A stretch of 64,000 nucleotides of DNA from Coix lacryma-jobi var. lacryma-jobi (lineage: Eukaryota; Streptophyta; Magnoliopsida; Poales; Poaceae). The notes below the pieces were generated by a model. That model saw only the letters and a program-made list of their open reading frames with translations. It searched no databases and was not told the DNA's origin. The position numbers and the translations under genes were made by a program. The number at the start of each line of letters is the position of its first letter. Position 1 is the stretch's first letter. The stretch is from NCBI GenBank assembly GCA_009763385.1, contig CM019822.1:7596127-7660126 (forward strand). The letters are read 5' to 3'. Positions 58,946 to 64,000 of this stretch are shown here, in pieces.

Positions 58946-59545
58946 AAGAAGGAAACTCCCTGCTTCTCAGCTCTGACAACCGTACTAGCCCATACTGCGC
59001 ATTGAATGCGTCCACTTACTCTGGTCACATCCTACGGTACACAGCGTGTGCCACAGTGAACCAGAGCCAGAGTCAAACATCATTTTCACCACAAGCATGG
59101 GCAAAAAGGCACAAGTACCGCACTGTTCGGCCATACCACGCACTGTAGCACACTCGAGCTTCACCCCGAGGCCTGGGTTCCCGCTGTACGCCCGGGCGTT
59201 CCGGGACTTGCCCATACCTACGGGGGCTCGAGCCTCCCGTAGGCGCCACCTCGAGGCCGGCCCTGCGCCCCTCGAGCCCTGACTGCTTTCACGCTATTGG
59301 AGGACAGGTACCCCAAGACCCGGAGGGACCCCGCCGTGTCCTGTACGTTCCGGGATGGGTGCTGTATAGCCCCCACGTCGCCACGCCTCCACGTCCGCGC
59401 CCGGGATGGAGGCCACGCATCAAGGACGCCTCAACAGCAACACCCACGTTGGCTACAGTGACTTCGACAAGACAGAGTTCCTACCCTTCGCCATACCGAG
59501 CGCTGTACGTGTCAATCCTGTGTAAACTCTGGCCTCCTCTTGTTC

Positions 59546-59552
59546 TATAAAA
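59546..59552 (+). promoter_or_regulatory. TATA box of LTR H
   Basis: TATAAAAG in TTCTATAAAAGGGGACG, about 300 bp before the LTR end. Confidence 0.65.
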
Positions 59553-60123
59553 GGGGACGTCAGGGCCCTTCACGCGGGGGGGGGGGGGGGGACAACGCAA
59601 GAGACAACGCACGAGTCCACACACACATACACGAGTCCGGACTCCGGTCCACGCTCACTGAGCTTGTATTCGCCCCTGTACAAGCACTTAGGTGCAAGTA
59701 ATACAAGAACCTCCTCCCCCGCTGGACGTAGGACCTTCTTTGCCCGAACCAGGATAAATCCTTGTGTCATCTTGCATCACCATCCAGGAAGAGAGCACGC
59801 GATCATATTACTCATTGGTGTCATACCCCCGGGTTCGAAACACCGACACATGTGCATTAAGCTCCTTCTTCACATGTGTGAGCCTTGCAACATATTTCAA
59901 GCTATTTCTCCTCTATGTCATATGTTGCTCACAAATGATCACATGTGGACTAATCACCTGTGTAATTCACTTCAAACACATATTAGTCCACCTAAGTTGT
60001 CACTCAATTACCAAAACCAAACAAGGACCTTTCACCTGTGTAGTCAGCACTTCCTTTGCAACCTTGAGCATTAGGTTTGCACCTTCGACGAGTTGAGTTT
60101 GGTTCATCTCTGCATATAATCCT

Positions 60124-60445
60124 GCCCAATATTTCATAAGAAGAGTATAAGCATGACAATTTGTTCATAAGGATTTGAGGCAACTTCCTTTCATGTTACT
60201 ATTGATATCCATCCCTTTTGTTGTTGTTGTCATTCATGAAACCAAACAATTTGACATATATTTCTCTGATAAATATAATTTATTGCCCAATATTTCATAA
60301 GAAGAGTATAATCATGACAATTTTTTCATAAGGATTTGGGACAACTTCCTTTCCTATTACTATTGATTTCCATCCCTTTGTGTTGTCATTGCCATTCATG
60401 AAACCAAACAATTTGACATATATTTCTCTGATATCTATAATTTAT
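60124..60445. repeat. 161-bp tandem duplication
   Basis: GCCCAATATTTCATAAGAAG starts at 60124 and 60285; both copies end near TTTCTCTGATA. Similarity is high with small indels. No gene. Confidence 0.85.
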
Positions 60446-61077
60446 ATAAATATAATTTTTAAATTTTCTAAAAAATTAGTACATATGTTTGCAACCAATA
60501 GAAATAACTAAATTACAACATTTTGTCCAATAAATTAAACTGGACAAATTATTAAAAAATAGTAATAAGATTGATGTAAATATAGCTATAATAAGTATAA
60601 GTGTATGTATAAAATCTGGTTATTAGGAGATGCTAAAACAATCCATTGTTAGCTAAACAAACTCTAATGCTTCTTTCACCACTAAAAGAAAGATCTCGTT
60701 GTGTATGAAAAAGCAAAGAGGGTCTAAAGTTCTTTTAAAAAAAAATCTCATGATCATATCATAAACACACTTAGAACTTGTTTAAGTGCACTTATATTGG
60801 TCTCAATCTACATTTGTTGGATGGATTGAGATACAAATTAGTTAATTTTGTACCTTAATTCATATAGATTATGATTGATAGGAGTGCGGTTGAACAAAAT
60901 CCCGTCGGTCTACTTTCAAAGCCCCAGGCCACGATTTCTTCCACGTTATTATGCCTAGAGTACCATTACTGCTCTCTAAACTCTAAAGAATTACGTATAG
61001 CTAACAACAATGGTCATTGAAGTCCACATCTTGTAACAATTCCAGTTATTTCAGAAAGGGACCGAGAAGAGTGTACC

Positions 61078-61691
61078 TAGGGGTGAAAACGGTCGGAAAC
61101 GATCGGTAGGAGATCAAATCATTTTCAGTTTCACATTATTTTCTCAGAAACAAAATCGATACGATATTTTCGGAAACGAGAACGACATCGATATTCCGGT
61201 AAATTCGGAAATAAAACTATTCAACCAAAAGTACATCGATAACAGTCGAAAATTATGAAAACGATATCTAAAGTACAATAATTACATCGATCTGCACAAC
61301 ATGACAATAATCATATAGATTAATTCAGATCAGTACGTGAGAGCGAAGATGTGAGGTACCCTCAAAGGACAATGCCTCAAAGACTAGGGGCGCTCAACGG
61401 GCTTGGCCAATGGGTCCCGCTTGGGGCATGGGGGTGCTGAGTGAAGATGAGATTGAGTTTCTCTGACTAAGTTCGGTAATTCTCGACGGTAAATTATTGA
61501 TTAAATACGGTATTTTTCGAAAACGATCGGAAGAGAGCTAAATCACTTTCACTTTCATTATCAGATATTTTTACCATTTTTATTTTCGTTTCATCAGTTA
61601 CCGTTACCGTTTTCATTTAGGTGAAAAAATCAGTAATTTCTCAAAAACGACTCCCAATAATCGAAAATTACCGTTTTCGTTTTCAGTCCTA
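61078..61691. mobile_element. Ac/Ds-like (hAT) non-autonomous element
   Basis: 8-bp target duplication AGTGTACC (61070-61077, 61692-61699). Ends TAGGGGTGAAAACGG and TTTCAGTCCTA resemble maize Ac/Ds ends (TAGGGATGAAA). Subterminal AAACGG/CGGTCGG words are present. 614 bp, no transposase. Confidence 0.88.
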
Positions 61692-61783
61692 AGTGTACCT
61701 ATCGAGAAGCTTGGGCACATCACGCAAAAGCTTGAGGTATCTACTGTACAACTGCTCTTGCTTGTGAGGAGTGTAATAATGTA

Positions 61784-62044
61784 CTCCCTCCGTATCGTAA
61801 ATAAAAGTTGTTTTGAAAAAGGTTTAAGTCAAATATTAAGAATATAAATCATGAATAATTTTTAAATTATTGATTTTAAAGATGTAAAAATCATATAAAT
61901 AAATTTATCTTAAAATTACTTTCATAAAAATATATATATATACCACTTTACAACAAATATTTTTTAAAGAAATAAGTGGTCAAAGTTATACTTTGGAGAC
62001 AGTGTCGCTGTCCTAAATAACTTCTATTTGCGATTGGGAGGGAG
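61784..62044. mobile_element. Stowaway-like MITE
   Basis: TA duplication (61782-61783, 62045-62046). CTCCCTCCGTATCGTAAATA faces TATTTGCGATTGGGAGGGAG. 261 bp. The empty site is seen in the downstream duplicate near 63560-63575. Confidence 0.9.
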
Positions 62045-62256
62045 TATATGTACCTTGCATTAAGACGTGTCAACGTGCACTGCTGAGGCAGCGAAGGCAG
62101 GTAGCCAACAAGCGCGAGAGCCTGGGGAACCAGACTTGGATCCTCGATAGCGTGGCCAATCCAAGCTCAACACATGTCTGAACCCACACTTGTTCTATGA
62201 TATTGTTATCCCAAAACAACCCCCTCGGCCGTATTGACCAATCTGCTCCGAGCACC

Positions 62257-62331
62257 ATGGCGCCGATCAGGGGTTTGTGCCTCGCCGTCTTGCTCGCTCT
62301 CACCATCCTCGCCGTCAACTGGATTTACTAG
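62257..62331 (+). pseudogene. Orphan signal-peptide stump of a duplicated subtilase
   Basis: ATG in the context AGCACCATGG; 24 codons (MAPIRGLCLAVLLALTILAV, then NWIY) and TAG at 62329. The first 20 residues match the signal peptide of the intact copy at 63789 (MARIRGPRLAVLLALAVLAA). After that similarity ends, so only the promoter and the first 60 bases were retained. If transcribed it would encode a tiny hydrophobic peptide. Confidence 0.75.
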
Positions 62332-62509
62332 TTCCTTTCCAACTACCAAGGGGTTTAGAGAAACTAAGTTAGAATTAGGCCGCCAATAGCTCTACAATAA
62401 CACCAATACTTCAAGTGTGGTAGATTACATTTGACTTGATAGGACTATCGCTCCTGGGGTTACCATAAATATTTATGTGATAATGGAGAAATTCAAGTAA
62501 ACAAACACT

Positions 62510-63865
62510 ATGTTTTATATGCTAATGATCACTACTCTAAACAAGATATATAGCTAGAGCACCTGATGTTGTGCATGAAAGAACAAAGAGTCCAAGTTTT
62601 TTCCCTAAAAGAAAAAAGAAAAATCTCACCATCATGTCATAAGCTCACTTAGGGCTTTATTTGATTGCACTTGTACCCTAAGTGCACTCTATGTAGAATG
62701 AAATGTATCCTAATGCAGGCAAATAAAACCTCATCGGTCTACTTTCAAAGGCCTAAGGCCAATCTCAATGGGAGTTTCATTTGAATTTCATTTGCATTAA
62801 ATGTGTTGCCACATAAGCATTTTGATGACATGACAGTGTATTTAAGAAGAGAGAGGAGAAATGAGTTTCATCTAGATGAAACTCTCTTGGCACGAATACC
62901 AACTCTCTATGAGTCATGAAATTTAATGCTTATGAAACTCTAGAATGAAACTTCCACTCTCAATGGAGAGTTTCATTGAAGTTTCATTTTATTTCATATG
63001 ACATGGCAGTCTTGAAAACAACGCAATGAAACTCACCACTGAGTCAATGGGAGTTTCATTTGCATTAAATAGGTTGCCACATAGGCATTGTTGATGACAT
63101 GGCGGTGTATTTAAAAAGTGAGAGAAGAAATGAGTTTCATCTAGATTAAACTCTCTTGGCACGAATACCAACTCTCTATGAGTCATGAAATTTAATGACT
63201 ATGAAACTTTATAATGAAACTCTCACTCTCAATAGAGAGTTTCATTCAAGTTTTATTTTATTTCATACGACATGACAGTCTTGGAAACAACAAAATGAAA
63301 CTCACCATTGAGATTGGCCTAAGCCACGATTTCTTCCACGCTATGCCTAGAGTACCATTACTGCTCTGTAATAAACTCTAAAGATTTACGTAAAGCTAAC
63401 AACAGTGGTGACTGGAGTCCACATCTTGCATCAATTTCTAACAATTTCCAGATGGGAACAAGAGAACAGTGTCCCTGTCGAAAAGCTTGGGAGCATCACG
63501 CAATCTACTGTACACTGTACAGCTGCTCTTGCCTGCGAGTAGTGGTCAGTGTAATAATGCCTGTACCAAGTACGTGTACCTTGCATTAAGACGTGTCCAA
63601 GTGCATAAGCTAAAAAGCCCACCGGTGACAAGAGAAAGAGCTTGGGGAAACCAGACTCCGATCTCCTCAACAGCGTGGCCAATCCAAGGTCCACACATCT
63701 CCCCGGGCCCACACTTGTTTTATGATACTGTTATCCGGAACCAACCCCCCTCGGCCCGCAGCGCATTGACCAATCTGCTCCGAGCATCATGGCGAGGATC
63801 AGGGGCCCGCGCCTCGCCGTCCTGCTCGCTCTCGCCGTCCTCGCCGCCGTCGCCGCGGCAGCGGC
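62510..63865 (+). repeat. Downstream copy of the subtilase promoter duplication
   Basis: Parallel to 60640-62331 (see shared blocks there), about 1.5-1.9 kb downstream. Contains a Tourist-like dimer at 62757-63319 absent from the other copy. Confidence 0.85.
62757..63319. mobile_element. Dimeric Tourist-like (PIF/Harbinger) MITE
   Basis: TAA duplication (62754-62756, 63320-63322). Ends GGCCAATCTCAATGG and CCATTGAGATTGGCC are inverted repeats. Two tandem units of about 275 bp, joined near 63040, each with TTTCATCTAGAT and ACCAACTCTCTATGAGTCATG. Confidence 0.88.
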
Positions 63866-64000
63866 GGCGGCCGAGGCGCGCGCGCAGTCCACGTACATCA
63901 TCCATCTGTCACCAGGCCACCCCGCGCTGTCCGCCGCGCGCGCCGACGGCGGCGGCGAGGCGATCCTCCGCCGCCTCCTCCCGCGCCGCCTGCGCGCGCC
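63789..64000 (+). CDS. Subtilisin-like serine protease, N-terminus (cut by window end)
   Basis: First 70 codons of what is probably a plant subtilase (S8 family, secreted). A signal peptide covers about residues 1-32 (hydrophobic LAVLLALAVLAAVAAA, likely cut after ARA). Then QSTYIIHLSPGHP matches the start of the I9 inhibitor propeptide (STYIVHL-type). The catalytic domain lies outside the window. The upstream 1.3 kb duplicates that of the stump at 62257. Very GC-rich, as are many grass subtilase first exons. The family call rests on about 40 residues. Confidence 0.75.
   Translation, partial: MARIRGPRLAVLLALAVLAAVAAAAAAAEARAQSTYIIHLSPGHPALSAARADGGGEAILRRLLPRRLRA

Larger units (their letters stand above)
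58338..59848 (+). mobile_element. Solo LTR (element H), Ty3/gypsy Tat-like
   Basis: TGTCGGGGGTCC at 58338 to CACCGACA at 59848, with inverted ends TGTCGG/CCGACA and a perfect CATGT duplication (58333-58337, 59849-59853). 1511 bp. TATAAAAG at 59546-59552 gives plus orientation; a run of 16 G (59576-59591) follows about 25 bp later. A 49-bp tandem array fills 58459-58945. TGTCGGGG starts are common in Tat-lineage LTRs of grasses (recalled). Confidence 0.9.
55974..60034 (-). mobile_element. LTR (element C), inverted homologue of solo LTR B
   Basis: On the minus strand it starts TGAAAGGTCC at 60034 and matches 2784-5170 along most of its length, to CCGCCATCTCGACCC near 55974, where the last few bases differ. 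Without the nested LTR (58338-59853) it is about 2.5 kb. The TATA box is at 57061-57067. In place of the CGGTAGTACCG array it carries CATCGGACGC repeats (57115-57625). No target duplication found, so the left end may be truncated. Confidence 0.82.
60640..62331 (+). repeat. Upstream copy of the subtilase promoter duplication
   Basis: Shares blocks with 62510-63865 in the same order: GGTCTACTTTCAAAG, CACGATTTCTTCCACG, GAGTACCATTACTGCTCT, GTCCACATCTTG, ACGTGTC, CCAATCTGCTCCGAGCA and the ATG. It differs by a Ds-like insertion (61078-61691) and a Stowaway (61784-62044) absent from the other copy. Confidence 0.85.

Noticed and set aside
58332..58976. Repetitive protein of about 100 residues, or a CRISPR-like array
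   Set aside because: Direct 49-bp head-to-tail units without unique spacers inside an LTR; a tandem repeat, not CRISPR, in a plant nuclear sequence.
1..64000. tRNA or true rRNA genes
   Set aside because: Only the 5S-derived block in the Cassandra LTRs was seen, and it is part of the retroelement rather than a full 5S gene.

Overview
This is nuclear DNA of a grass (Poaceae). I infer the Andropogoneae (sorghum, sugarcane, Miscanthus) from GC-rich exons, dense MITEs, long chromovirus LTRs and SIRE-type copia LTRs; the sequence alone does not fix the species. It holds two complete multi-exon host genes, one small single-exon gene and the start of a third multi-domain gene. The rest is mostly nested transposons.

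Layout. 1-12.4 kb: a minus-strand copia (SIRE-like) element carrying gag but no usable pol, itself hit by two solo LTRs (2784-5170 and 7298-10687), each with a perfect 5-bp target duplication. 13.4-22.7 kb is a gene island: RECQL3 DNA helicase (plus, 19 exons including 8-nt and 4-nt microexons) lies tail to tail with a class 3 (mono/diacylglycerol-type) lipase gene (minus, 7 exons). 23.4 to about 30.7 kb: a nearly full-length minus-strand Helitron with a RepHel gene, a 3' hairpin and a CTAG end. 30.8-36.0 kb: DNA-transposon remnants, a LINE RNase H relic, a 959-bp long-TIR MULE and a Stowaway MITE. 36.8-37.2 kb: a 133-codon single-exon gene with a TATA box.

39.1-48.95 kb is a three-deep nest: a LINE tail (zf-RVT) is split by a Reina-clade chromovirus (336-bp LTRs, CCAAC target duplication), which is split by a 4-kb Tekay-like solo LTR. 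50.0-54.35 kb: a second, truncated Tekay-like LTR abuts a Cassandra TRIM whose LTRs carry a 5S-rRNA-derived domain. 56.0-60.0 kb: an inverted homologue of the 2784-5170 solo LTR, split by a 1.5-kb Ty3-type solo LTR (CATGT duplication) holding a 49-bp tandem array. 60.6-64.0 kb: a tandem segmental duplication of the promoter and first codons of a subtilisin-like protease. The downstream copy runs intact off the window end; the upstream one is a 24-codon stump. Each copy carries MITEs absent from the other.

The most unusual signals are the two microexons needed to keep RECQL3 helicase motifs in frame, arrays of compact inverted repeats near the TATA boxes of several LTR families (two motifs differ by a compensatory base-pair swap), a conserved acidic exon inside two Tekay-like LTRs, and the orphan signal-peptide stump. 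Boundaries stated with target duplications were read directly. Clade names rest on recalled family features, not on searches.
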